Shown one piece after another: positions 27,325-35,924 of a stretch of 64,000 bases of DNA. The translations under genes and the position numbers were made by a program. The notes below the pieces were generated by a model. It saw only the letters and a list, made by a program, of their open reading frames with translations. It was not told where the DNA came from and ran no database searches. The first letter of the stretch is position 1. Each line of letters starts with the position of its first letter. Origin of the DNA: Pseudobacteriovorax antillogorgiicola (lineage in GTDB: Bacteria; Bdellovibrionota_B; Oligoflexia; Oligoflexales; Oligoflexaceae); contig NZ_FWZT01000014.1 of assembly GCF_900177345.1 (NCBI RefSeq), positions 124,001-188,000 on the forward strand, in the 5' to 3' direction.

Positions 27325-27394
27325 TGCCTAGTCAAGTTGAATTCTCGGCTAGGTGACAAAGTTAACAACGCCGAGGCTTCAACTTGACTAGGCA
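27325..27394. repeat. Long two-tier inverted repeat between convergent genes
   Basis: Outer arms TGCCTAGTCAAGTTGAA and TTCAACTTGACTAGGCA pair perfectly over 17 bp. After a 2x2 mismatch, CTCGGC and GCCGAG add 6 bp, leaving a 20-nt loop. The right arm abuts the stop codon of the minus gene at 27395. It may be a bidirectional terminator, but the arms are longer than needed, and a REP-like or miniature mobile element is possible. Confidence 0.7.
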
Positions 27395-27679
27395 CTAGTC
27401 TTGATTAAGGCTTATTGCTCTGAGTTGCTCGCAAATCTTATCATCTTTCAAACAAGCAAAGATATGTATATGTTCAGCGGGGGCACTCTTGGCCCTTAAG
27501 GTTGCTATCCTCTGGTCTAGGAACACGTTTCGATTAGTGCTCGGTAGGTTGACGACTTGCTCGATAGTTGCTCGGAACGAGGGGTCATCTCTCGTCATTT
27601 GAACCAATCTAATAAAGTCTGGGTTTTGACCAGGATTGCTTTGGTCTGAAGTAAATAGTCTTTTAATAAACTGAAGCAT
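27395..27679 (-). CDS. Small hypothetical protein
   Basis: 94 residues, soluble, with two late cysteines (about C76 and C84) and helical character. No ribosome site is obvious beyond AGGTACC near the start. Not recognised. Its stop touches the inverted repeat. Confidence 0.45.
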   Translation of the reverse strand: MLQFIKRLFTSDQSNPGQNPDFIRLVQMTRDDPSFRATIEQVVNLPSTNRNVFLDQRIATLRAKSAPAEHIHIFACLKDDKICEQLRAISLNQD

Positions 27680-27889
27680 AGGTACCTACTAGGCGCGTAA
27701 ATACGAAATATCGGCAGTCCTAGGCTGGAGCTTGAAGCTGAATCAAAAGTCTAATATTTTCAGTAATATGAAGCTGGATGCTTGCGACGTCTAACTTCTG
27801 AGGAAGCAGTATATCACGAGCAGACACAGACAGACTAATGCAGTCAAAACATGGTTTGCTGATTAAGTCTAGATTTAAATAGGGGGCAT

Positions 27890-27921
27890 ATATAAAAAAA
27901 CCAGCACCTTAATGCTGGTTT
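27890..27921 (-). terminator. Intrinsic terminator of the RRM gene
   Basis: On the minus strand AAACCAGCA pairs with TGCTGGTTT around TTAAGG and is followed directly by a run of Ts: a textbook terminator 7 nt after the stop of the RRM gene. Confidence 0.85.
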
Positions 27922-27928
27922 AGTATGC

Positions 27929-28225
27929 TTACCAACGGTTTCCGCCGCCGCGAGGGCCTCCACCTCGGTTGTCACGAGGCTTGTCCTGGGCTTCGTTCAC
28001 CTTGACTGTTCTGCCATCAAGGCTCTGACCATCCATCTCAGCAATGGCTTGTGATGCGGCATCAGCTTCTGCGAACGTTACGAAACCGAATCCACGAGAT
28101 CGGCCTGTTTCCCGGTCAGTGATGACTTTTGCATCCACGACTTCACCGAATCTCTCGAATGCCTCACGTAGACCTTCGTTATCAGTGTTCCAACTAATTC
28201 CACCAACGAAAACTTTCTTACTCAT
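27929..28225 (-). CDS. RRM RNA-binding protein (first paralogue)
   Basis: 98 residues: one RNA-recognition motif with RNP2 VFVGGI and RNP1 RGFGFVTF, then a Gly/Arg-rich tail ending GGGNRW. Such small RRM proteins in bacteria are RNA chaperones, often cold-inducible. A second copy at 41531 is nearly the same over the RRM. The 5' leader contains an imperfect repeat but no recognised thermosensor. Confidence 0.93.
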   Translation of the reverse strand: MSKKVFVGGISWNTDNEGLREAFERFGEVVDAKVITDRETGRSRGFGFVTFAEADAASQAIAEMDGQSLDGRTVKVNEAQDKPRDNRGGGPRGGGNRW

Positions 28226-28696
28226 AAAAAAACTCTTAACTTAGCGCACCATGATGATGCTCGATAACCTCTGCACAAACGGGGAAATCCACTGTTTGCG
28301 CCCCAAATGGGTTTTTCTATAATATAGAGACCCTAAAGGACCGTTACATGATATAACGTTTGAGAGCAACTAAAAAGCATTCCTTGAGCGGTAGCCTGGT
28401 TTCAATGACATGGTTATTGGCCTTCCAAGGGCCCCAGAGGGTACTTCTAAGCTAAGGAAACCCCTCCCTAATTAGCGAGTCTTTTGTTTGAATTTAAAAT
28501 CGATGTAGGAAAAATTTTTTTTGCGATTACGGCTTCTTTTTGTCATCGAGGCTGGGTAGTTATGCCGGGCTTCTGAGTGCGACTGCTTCACCCCGGATCG
28601 TTTCACTTCTTCTAGTCGCCTATTTTCCTATTTAAAATTCGACCGCTAAGGCTTACCATCTAAGTCAATACGACAACTAGGTTGATAGGTGACGAG
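28226..28696. other. Intergenic region without a gene
   Basis: About 470 bp between the divergent RRM and TonB-receptor genes. A possible minus-strand -10 (TATTAT near 28318) could drive the RRM gene with a leader of about 90 nt. I see no small gene or RNA gene. Confidence 0.4.
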
Positions 28697-31432
28697 ATGG
28701 TGGTTCGCACGTTAGTCCGCTATGGGATTGGTCTTATCGTCTCTATTCCAAGTTCTGCCACCAATGCTAAGCCACCAGAGGAGTCTGCCCCTCGTCTTGA
28801 GGAACCAGAATTTATTGAGCAACTCGATCCTGAAAGGCTCCATGTTTTGGGCAGCCGGATCAAAAGAATTGACCAAGAGCAGAGCTCCCCTTTGATGGTG
28901 CTGGATCGGGATATGTTGGAGTCATCAGGGGTGATCAGTTTGGGAGAAATATTCCGAAAATCGGCACTACTTAGCCCACGCGGAAATTTTAGTGGGGACT
29001 CCACGAGGATTGCTGCCGGAGCATCACGGTTGGACATCCTAGGTCTAGGTGCATCGCGAACCCTGGTTCTTTTGAATGGTAAACGGCTCCCTCAAGTTCC
29101 CGGAGAGGAAAGTGTGAACGTGGATAACATACCTCTTGCCTTAGTGGAGAGAGTGGAAATTCTCTCTGGAGGAGCTTCCGCAGTCTACGGTGCCGATGCG
29201 ATAGCTGGAGTTGTAAACGTAGTCTTAAAAAAAGACTTCACGGGAACCGAAGTGACAGGATTTCTCAGCCAAACGGAAGATGGCGGGGGTGATGAATTGG
29301 AGTTGGCATTAAGTCAGGGTCTAGCGTGGGGAGGATCGTCTCGGTTGGTGCTCAGTCTGGGAATTCGGCGACGTAGCTCTATATCAAAGCGTGATCGAGA
29401 CCTAGCGTTTGCAGACGATAGCCGGCAATACACCGTTTACAACCCACCTCCGGGCACTTGGAGCTATCAGCCTGTAATTGATGGTTCCGAAGGGCTTGAG
29501 TATGGCAATTGGCAAACAAGTGCGAACTGCCCGAACTCTAATCGAGTAGCCACAGTTCCATCGCAACCAAACGATGTTTACTGTGCTGGCCTGAGGCGCG
29601 ACATTGATATCGAATTGATCCCAGAAAAAGACGAAAAGTTCCTGACAGCTCAGTTCGAAACAAGTGTAAGCGACTCACTAAGCCTTCGAGCATGGGCGAG
29701 CTATCACGACTCTCAAAACCAAACTGAGCAGGGTCAATTCATGGTGATTTCAGAAGATCCGATTTACGCTCTTCCTGTGCTAGTTAGTCGAGAGCGGGCA
29801 CTGGAGCAGAGTATTATAACAGCGGATCAGCCAGGGGATTACTTCTATATTTATGCCCCTCTGACAGAAGAACCGGAGCGGAGTTACACAAATCGTAGTC
29901 AACGAGCATCATTAGCAGTGACCTTGGAGGGGTTCTACGATGATTGGGAGTTTAACACGACGATTGGATATCAACGATTCGATGGTAGTCGCGAGGGAAA
30001 GAATATCTTTGCAAACGAGACCATTGCCAACCTGTTTTATAATGAAAGTAATAGCTTAGGTCAGGATCCGCTCTACAACCCATTGGATCCAAACCGTGAT
30101 TCTGTTGCTTTTTTAGCTGCCTTTCGGGATCTGGAAAGCTCCATGGAGAGTAGCGCAAGCACCTGGGATTTCTTTGCCCATTCCCTGTTTCAAAGTCCTT
30201 GGGGGCAGCCTTTATCTGTCGGGGCGGGTGCTTTCTTCGGGATAGAGGGTTTTAGGCAAACTCCAGATGACAATGACAAAGAGTTCAACACTCTGGATCA
30301 ACCGCTTTATACTGGGACATTTACTGAAGAAGGCGAGGGAGATCGAGAAAATCAAGCAGTCTTCGCTGAACTCCTTTGGGGGGCTAGTCAATCCATTGAG
30401 GTGGATAGCTCATTCCGCTGGGATCGATATTCTGACATCGGTTCGACATTCAACTATGGAATGGGATCAAAGTGGAGTGTGTTGCCTTTCTTGGGGATCA
30501 GGGCGCGCTATGGAACAAGTTTTAGAGCCCCTCCATTACCCTTTATCCATCAAAAGGGAGTTGGTCAGTTTATTACCATTAACGACGATTACTGGTGCCA
30601 GGTGGAGCAGCAAAACAATCGCTTTTGCGATCCGGAAGCCCCAAGCAAGACTTTGAAAGTGAATATTCCTCGAAATAAAAATCTAAAACCAGAAACAGGT
30701 AGAAACTATATTGCTGGTCTACTTGTTGAACCAACCAAGAGTATCGCTTTACTTGTCGATTACTACCTTTTGAGACTTCAAGATACCTACCAGCAAGATA
30801 GCGTACAAAGTATCGTCAACCGTTGGTATGAAGAGAATCCAGGCAGCACCGATGGTGGTGTCATCGATGAAAATGAAATCCTTGTTGATGAAAATGGCGT
30901 TATTTCGTCGATCAGCTTGCCCTATCGAAACCTGGGGGAACGTCGTGTTCAAGCTATTGCCGGACGCTTGACTTTTGAAGAACGGTGGGGGCCTTGGGGC
31001 ATCCGATGGCTCTCAGACTACTTTAGAACCTTAAGTCATAAAATCCGGGAATCTGATGATGGGGACCTCAGAGAGCAAGTGGGCTACTATGATTTTCCAG
31101 CTTGGCGAATGAATCATAGATTTACTGGTAATTGGGGCAGACATTCCTTATATCTAGGCGTTCAGGTGATTGCGGCTCAGTCGCAAGACCCTTTATTGGC
31201 AAGTGATACATCCCTTGGCACAAGTGTCGGTGACTACAAGGAGTATGATGTTTCCTACCGGCTTGAGTTTCCAGATAGTGGTCACCTTCAGATTGGTGTC
31301 AATAACCTCCTCAACACCATAGGAGGCACCAATACTGCCTTTAGTAGTATCGGTGAAGAAGATACCATCTCGACGAGTCTCTACTCTTATGCGGGAAGAA
31401 GCGTTTTCTTAAGGTTAACCCAACGTTTTTAA
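28697..31432 (+). CDS. TonB-dependent outer-membrane receptor
   Basis: About 911 residues from ATG 28697, with a TTG six codons earlier possible; AGGTGACGAG precedes. Plug domain at about 50-200 (LHVLGSRIKR, LGASRTLVLLNGKRL, VERVEILSGGASAVYGADAI), then a barrel ending in the aromatic LRLTQRF. The LDILGLGASRTLVLLNGK form is typical of receptors of Xanthomonas/Caulobacter type, which import sugars, peptides or cofactors. Signal peptide is weak. It converges on a TonB-C-like lipoprotein. Ligand unknown. Confidence 0.92.
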   Translation: MVVRTLVRYGIGLIVSIPSSATNAKPPEESAPRLEEPEFIEQLDPERLHVLGSRIKRIDQEQSSPLMVLDRDMLESSGVISLGEIFRKSALLSPRGNFSGDSTRIAAGASRLDILGLGASRTLVLLNGKRLPQVPGEESVNVDNIPLALVERVEILSGGASAVYGADAIAGVVNVVLKKDFTGTEVTGFLSQTEDGGGDELELALSQGLAWGGSSRLVLSLGIRRRSSISKRDRDLAFADDSRQYTVYNPPPGTWSYQPVIDGSEGLEYGNWQTSANCPNSNRVATVPSQPNDVYCAGLRRDIDIELIPEKDEKFLTAQFETSVSDSLSLRAWASYHDSQNQTEQGQFMVISEDPIYALPVLVSRERALEQSIITADQPGDYFYIYAPLTEEPERSYTNRSQRASLAVTLEGFYDDWEFNTTIGYQRFDGSREGKNIFANETIANLFYNESNSLGQDPLYNPLDPNRDSVAFLAAFRDLESSMESSASTWDFFAHSLFQSPWGQPLSVGAGAFFGIEGFRQTPDDNDKEFNTLDQPLYTGTFTEEGEGDRENQAVFAELLWGASQSIEVDSSFRWDRYSDIGSTFNYGMGSKWSVLPFLGIRARYGTSFRAPPLPFIHQKGVGQFITINDDYWCQVEQQNNRFCDPEAPSKTLKVNIPRNKNLKPETGRNYIAGLLVEPTKSIALLVDYYLLRLQDTYQQDSVQSIVNRWYEENPGSTDGGVIDENEILVDENGVISSISLPYRNLGERRVQAIAGRLTFEERWGPWGIRWLSDYFRTLSHKIRESDDGDLREQVGYYDFPAWRMNHRFTGNWGRHSLYLGVQVIAAQSQDPLLASDTSLGTSVGDYKEYDVSYRLEFPDSGHLQIGVNNLLNTIGGTNTAFSSIGEEDTISTSLYSYAGRSVFLRLTQRF

Positions 31433-32127
31433 TAAGTGCAAGAGTTGGGGCCATCGATCAGGTATGAAATTCTCACGATACCGCTTTGCTGCTTTTGTAG
31501 GGCAGGGAAAGTCCAATGACTCACGGTTGCTAGTCCAGCCTCGTCATAGAGACCTGGGGGAAATGCATTGATGATTTTAGGTTGATCAACACGGCCATCG
31601 TTGTTGATGGTGAAGCTTACATCAACGAAGCCACTCAATTGATCCTGGACTTCTCCATCGTGAAAGTTGGTCTGCCAATTGAGTGGTCGAATGCTTTCCA
31701 ATGGTGCAGTTGGACTAGCGCTGCCATGATAGATCGGGCTTTGGCGATTGAACATGAATGCAGTCACTTGATTGTGGTGATTGTAGATAAAGCCTGCCCG
31801 TGCTTGTCTGATGGGCATGTCGCTCTGTGGGAATTGCCATTTTTTCAGCGCCGCCTGACTTTGTGTCTGGAGGGTGTCACTTGACCATGCAACAGGAGAA
31901 ATATTAAAAGGGAGCCCATCTGGACTAATGTTGAAGTCGAAGACATGATAGACGCAGCTGCGATCCGTGCGAACTTGAAAATTTGATTCAAAATCAGGCC
32001 ATGAAAAATTGACAGAATAGACTCGTTTTGGGGTCAGGTGAGTATCAATTGCATAGTAGTAGAAGTTCTTCTTATGCATGCAAGACGAAAACAGCATGGG
32101 CATCAGGGCAAGCCAAATAGTGCGCAT
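31429..32127 (-). CDS. Lipoprotein with two TonB-C-like domains
   Basis: 232 residues, lipobox FSSC. The C-terminal half (GFVDVSFTINNDGRVDQPKI ... FDEAGL-like ... VSHWTFPA) matches TonB C-terminal domains. The N-terminal half (VFDFNISPDGLPFNI ... QSQAALKKWQFPQ) looks like a second, degenerate copy. It lacks the proline-rich stalk and the N-terminal anchor of real TonB, so it is probably an outer-membrane- or periplasm-facing accessory. Its stop overlaps the end of the receptor gene by 4 bp. Confidence 0.65.
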   Translation of the reverse strand: MRTIWLALMPMLFSSCMHKKNFYYYAIDTHLTPKRVYSVNFSWPDFESNFQVRTDRSCVYHVFDFNISPDGLPFNISPVAWSSDTLQTQSQAALKKWQFPQSDMPIRQARAGFIYNHHNQVTAFMFNRQSPIYHGSASPTAPLESIRPLNWQTNFHDGEVQDQLSGFVDVSFTINNDGRVDQPKIINAFPPGLYDEAGLATVSHWTFPALQKQQSGIVRISYLIDGPNSCTY

Positions 32128-32220
32128 TGAGGGCTCCGCTAAGATCTAAGTTTTGTCCTTAGACACGGAGCCGATGCAGATATTGCAAGCGGCTTTAAAT
32201 TAGGGAGAAGAGCCCGCGTC

Positions 32221-32580
32221 TCATGGGCTCAAGATATAGTGCTGGCCGTTTTGATCCACCCCGTGAAATAGCTCGTACCCGGGCTCCCATGTAAAGCAAA
32301 GGTCTTCACCGTTTCCAAGAGTAACCCCCACTTTGGAGTCCGTCGTGTTGAGAAGCTCCAAAGCCGTCTGATAATCTTCCATGCTGACTTTTACCACTAG
32401 AATCTCGGTGACCTGCTCGGCTTCCACAAATTGGCTAATAGTTGGATGGCTTAGAGCCTGGGTCATATCTGCGCTGACATAGTAATTTTGGAACTTCGCG
32501 AATACGGTATCTGATCCGCTACCAGAGGCTGATAGCGGCAATATGGCAACTAGTAGCGAAAATAAAAAAGGTTTGAACAC
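32221..32580 (-). CDS. Small secreted protein
   Basis: 119 residues with a clear signal peptide (LFSLLVAILPLSASG) and a short beta/alpha mature domain with one cysteine. It lies about 90 bp downstream of the lipoprotein gene start on the same strand. Not recognised. Confidence 0.55.
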   Translation of the reverse strand: MFKPFLFSLLVAILPLSASGSGSDTVFAKFQNYYVSADMTQALSHPTISQFVEAEQVTEILVVKVSMEDYQTALELLNTTDSKVGVTLGNGEDLCFTWEPGYELFHGVDQNGQHYILSP

Positions 32581-32686
32581 ACGACCTCCAACTAAAACGA
32601 TTCAAGTGCCGGCACTTGCTATTGAACCTGGAAATAGTTTTGTCAATATAAATTGGGAATAAATTTTCTTATCCTACCCTATTTAT

Positions 32687-32890
32687 ATGGCTCGAACCAG
32701 TGTGATGAGAGCTAGCTGCAAGAATTATTGTCTTGATTCAAAGGATAGGCGATGCAAGGTTGAATGCGGCAAGTATATCGAAATGAAGTCCCAAAAAAGA
32801 TGTTGTATAAACCCAGAATCCTTGGAGATTTATGTTGCAGCCATTATCAGAACTGTTGGACCAAAAGCTTTGGTCAATCCCTGTCTCTGA
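32687..32890 (+). CDS. Doubtful Cys-rich small reading frame
   Basis: 67 codons, seven cysteines and many basic residues. It lacks a ribosome site and overlaps the start of mscS by 59 bp in another frame. It may be coding or chance; kept only as a low-confidence candidate. Confidence 0.2.
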   Translation: MARTSVMRASCKNYCLDSKDRRCKVECGKYIEMKSQKRCCINPESLEIYVAAIIRTVGPKALVNPCL

Positions 32891-33941
32891 CTATCTCATA
32901 TCAGCAAGCCTTTTTCTCTCGATTGTAATTCTAGCGCCGATGATCATACGTGCTCTGCTGAATCTGCTGCAGAAGATTGTTCCGGACGAGAGCTTTAAAG
33001 ATCTCATTCGCAATCGCTCGATTCGATTTTATCGCTGGTTCTACTTTGTGCTCGCAGCAATGCTAGCTACCAATAGCTTTCCATTGCCAGAGCGGGTGCA
33101 ATTTGTCATTAACTTGGTGTCGACCTCGTTGATATTGATACAGATACTGATTATTAGCTCGAAACTTATACGGTTTTCTGTGTCCAAAAGTTCTCTTGGG
33201 CGTGATAGCGATGGCCACATGACAGCTATCAACCAAAACCTTGCATCTATTATGGTCATTTTCGTCTGGGCCCTGGCGTTTCTGATTCTTTTTGACAATT
33301 TTGGGTTTAATGTTGCGACTCTCATCGCTGGTTTAGGGGTTGGTGGTATTGCCATTGGTCTCGCTCTGCAAACTGTTTTAGGAGATGTTTTCGCCTCATT
33401 TGCAATCGGTTTGGACAAGCCTTTCGAAATCGGAGACTTCGTTATCCTGGGTGACTTTCTTGGGACAGTAGAACGGGTTGGGCTCAAGACGACTCGCATC
33501 AGAAGTTTAGGGGGAGAGCTTCTGATCTTTTCAAATAGCGACCTTATCAACTCCAGGATTCGAAATTACAAGAAGATGCGAGAGCGTCGCATCGTATTTA
33601 AGTTTGGAGTCACCTATGACACCGATCAATCTCAACTTGAAGATATTCCATCCACTGTGAAGTCGATCATTGATGAAGTTGAGGGGACTCGTTTCGATCG
33701 AGCGCACTTTCAACAGTTTGGCGACTTTTCGTTGGATTTTGAAGTGGTCTATTATGTCTTGAATCCCGACTATAACACTTATATGGATACTCAGCAGAAA
33801 ATCAATTTCGAACTGAGACGACGCTTCATTGATGCTGGTATAAGTTTTGCTTTCCCGACTCGAACCATAGATTTTCCTGCTTGGGAAAAGTCGCTTAACG
33901 CCCCGGATAGAAACCCATCTGAGATGCAAGATAGGACATAA
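32832..33941 (+). CDS. MscS-family mechanosensitive channel
   Basis: 369 residues. Four or so membrane spans end in the pore helix: FNVATLIAGLGVGGIAIGLA and LQTVLGDVFASFAIGLDKPF, then the MscS beta domain (EIGDFVILGDFLGTVERVGL, RIRSLGGELLIFSNSDLI) and a C-terminal alpha/beta domain. It releases ions and osmolytes on membrane tension. TTGGAG is 4 nt before the ATG. The last 47 bp overlap the end of the convergent DUF4112 gene. Confidence 0.95.
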   Translation: MLQPLSELLDQKLWSIPVSDYLISASLFLSIVILAPMIIRALLNLLQKIVPDESFKDLIRNRSIRFYRWFYFVLAAMLATNSFPLPERVQFVINLVSTSLILIQILIISSKLIRFSVSKSSLGRDSDGHMTAINQNLASIMVIFVWALAFLILFDNFGFNVATLIAGLGVGGIAIGLALQTVLGDVFASFAIGLDKPFEIGDFVILGDFLGTVERVGLKTTRIRSLGGELLIFSNSDLINSRIRNYKKMRERRIVFKFGVTYDTDQSQLEDIPSTVKSIIDEVEGTRFDRAHFQQFGDFSLDFEVVYYVLNPDYNTYMDTQQKINFELRRRFIDAGISFAFPTRTIDFPAWEKSLNAPDRNPSEMQDRT

Positions 33942-34356
33942 CTTTGGTGGTCAGATAAGCGCAAAGAATACTGAATGCCAAAATGCTAATGAGGAGAGCA
34001 GCGAGAAAAATAATATCGCCTGTTCCTCTAGTATGATCCTCCTTGGCACGACGCCAAAGCTCAATATTTTTGGTGTTTGCTTTCCAGAATATATCTCCTA
34101 AGTCACCTATAATGGGTATGGTGCCAAGGGCGGTATCGAACATGACATTTAAGATCATCCTAGTGAGAGTCGATCGAGGAACTCCTCGTTGATAAGCCCT
34201 AACAATAATGTAAGTCGAAAGAAAGCCGCTGGATAAGTCCCCGATTCCAGGTACAAGGCCCAAAACTGAGTCGAGTCCAAAGTATATTTGAGTGCCGGGA
34301 ACTCTCACGCTAGCGTCTAGGATGCGGGCAAGGCTGCGAGCTTCAGATTCAGGCAT
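33895..34356 (-). CDS. DUF4112 membrane protein
   Basis: About 153 residues. ATG 34356 is preferred: GAAGGA is 7 nt upstream and overlap with the upstream channel gene is avoided. Motifs ILDASVRVPGTQIYFGLDSV and GLVPGIGDL, then MFDTALGTIPIIGDLGDIFW, are those of DUF4112, a small membrane protein family of unknown function. A C-terminal hydrophobic span follows. It is co-directional with and 32 bp from the GluR0-like gene, and overlaps the mscS 3' end. Confidence 0.8.
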   Translation of the reverse strand: MPESEARSLARILDASVRVPGTQIYFGLDSVLGLVPGIGDLSSGFLSTYIIVRAYQRGVPRSTLTRMILNVMFDTALGTIPIIGDLGDIFWKANTKNIELWRRAKEDHTRGTGDIIFLAALLISILAFSILCAYLTTKVMSYLASQMGFYPGR

Positions 34357-34388
34357 ATCGAGTTCCTTCTGCATATTACTGTTTATGA

Positions 34389-35468
34389 TCAATGTTGTTC
34401 TGCTGGAATATACTGTCTGATAGTTTGCTGCCATGCATCACCATGGAGGATGGTGAGCATTTCACGATTGACTCTCTCCCGTAGCTCATCGCCTGCTCTT
34501 ACGGCAAACGCATACTGTTGTTTTAGTTCCTCACTAGGAATGATTGTCATGTCTTGAGTTAGGTTGAGTTTTTCTAAATAGAATCGCAAGATGGGCTCGT
34601 CATAGAGCATGGCCTTGACATCTTGGGTTTGGATGGCCTGTAGACCTTGAGTGACGCTATCAACATAAACGAGTTTGGTATTGCCAGCTTTTTTCAGAAG
34701 AATTTCGCTTGTTGAGTCGGAAATGGTAGCCACCTTATGTTGCTTGAGGTCGTCAAGCTTAGCAATTTGATTTGAAAGTGTGTCAATCGTCAAGCTGGCG
34801 GCAATAGTTGCTGTAAAGCCGCTGATGATGATGATGCTGGCAAACATCCAGACCATGGCGACGAGTCGGCCGCCAAATGTTATAGGTGTGCGATCGCCAT
34901 AACCGACTGTTGTCATCGTTACAGCCGACCACCAGAGAGCATTACCTAAGCCTTTTACCACCCCTCCACCGAATTGCTCGGTATTGTGCTTTCTTTCAAA
35001 GAGCCATAGGCCTGCACCGGCGAGCAACAAAACTGAGAGTAAGGCTAAGACTGCTCCCAAGAATTCAAGCGATAGCACGCTATAGAAAAGACTCAAGATG
35101 ATTGACTGATCAGATTTATCGATTGCAATAGCATATCCAGAGCTATAGATGGGATGAGTGAAATCAATACGGCTTTCCCTTTTCTCAGTCATAGTAAGGG
35201 CGGCGACGGCGATATCGATATTCTGGTTTTCTAGATCTGATACCAGTTCTTCTAAGGTTTTTTCTCTAATTTCGTATTCCAGATCGAGGTTTCTTGCGAT
35301 TTTTTTCCAAAGGTCGATACTTAGCCCCGACCAATTGCCATTCTCATTTTTAACAACAAACGGTGGGGATACTTTTGTCCCAACAACGAGCACCGGCTTG
35401 TTTTCTCCAGCCGCATGAGTACTTAGGCATGTCGTTAGTAGAAAGAAGGCTAGAATCAGATGAATCAT
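34389..35468 (-). CDS. GluR0-like ligand-gated potassium channel
   Basis: 359 residues. Signal peptide, then lobe S1 of a type-3 solute-binding domain (about 25-118, with AALTMTEKRESRIDFTHPIY), a membrane span (about 133-156), the pore loop with filter TTVGYGD (186-192), a second span (about 203-225), and lobe S2 (about 235-350). The order S1-TM-P-TM-S2 and the potassium filter are those of prokaryotic glutamate receptor GluR0. It should be an amino-acid-gated K+ channel with its ligand site in the periplasm. Arg97 is where the ligand-carboxylate Arg sits in the family. The ligand is not predictable with confidence. Confidence 0.88.
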   Translation of the reverse strand: MIHLILAFFLLTTCLSTHAAGENKPVLVVGTKVSPPFVVKNENGNWSGLSIDLWKKIARNLDLEYEIREKTLEELVSDLENQNIDIAVAALTMTEKRESRIDFTHPIYSSGYAIAIDKSDQSIILSLFYSVLSLEFLGAVLALLSVLLLAGAGLWLFERKHNTEQFGGGVVKGLGNALWWSAVTMTTVGYGDRTPITFGGRLVAMVWMFASIIIISGFTATIAASLTIDTLSNQIAKLDDLKQHKVATISDSTSEILLKKAGNTKLVYVDSVTQGLQAIQTQDVKAMLYDEPILRFYLEKLNLTQDMTIIPSEELKQQYAFAVRAGDELRERVNREMLTILHGDAWQQTIRQYIPAEQH

Positions 35469-35469
35469 G

Positions 35470-35640
35470 GTTATTCCCTAGTATCATTGAACTTGGTACA
35501 GGCCGCACCCAGAACTTTAACACGGCTTGCAAAAATTCTGTATCGTCCATGTATTCGGAATAGGTTGTGCCCGTGCTGTAGCAACCCATTGTTTCATGTC
35601 AAATTGTTGGATTTGAATGTGAGCTGTGGTTAGAGAACTA
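35470..35640. other. Short non-coding stretch
   Basis: About 170 bp ahead of the GluR0-like gene with only overlapping short open frames in other phases. No convincing gene; the promoter of the channel gene probably lies here. Confidence 0.3.
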
Positions 35641-35869
35641 TCAGATAAGCAGTCTCATTGGATAATAGGTTTGGGCTTCTAGGAGTTTCCCTTGAGCTAG
35701 AGCGGAAGCACCAAGGTAATTTAGTAGTTTGGGTTTTGGGCATATATCTCCGACCAAAGAGACAAATTCAAAAGTAGTGCAGTTCGCCAAGGATCTTGCA
35801 TAGAATGAGCATGATTTCAAGATCATCATCGACGACTAGGCAATGCTTCGACGGAAGTGTGTCTCCCAA
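35641..35869 (-). pseudogene. Decayed response-regulator receiver
   Basis: The minus strand reads a receiver N-terminus (SKHCLVVDDDLEIMLILCKI ... LGELHYF) that stops at a TGA. A neighbouring frame then continues FEFVSLVGD and KLLNYLGASALAQGKLLEA before a stop. The acidic DDD cluster is typical of receivers. It follows the hybrid kinase gene in the same direction. I read it as a frameshifted, truncated CheY-like gene. Confidence 0.5.
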
Positions 35870-35924
35870 AAAATTAGTGCTCGCAAGCTAGCCTGACTGG
35901 CGCCTTTTCATAGTGACAAAACTA

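Noticed and set aside
33041-33550. 169-codon open frame antisense to mscS
   Set aside because: Shadow of a strongly conserved gene; Arg/Pro/Thr-rich composition without family match.
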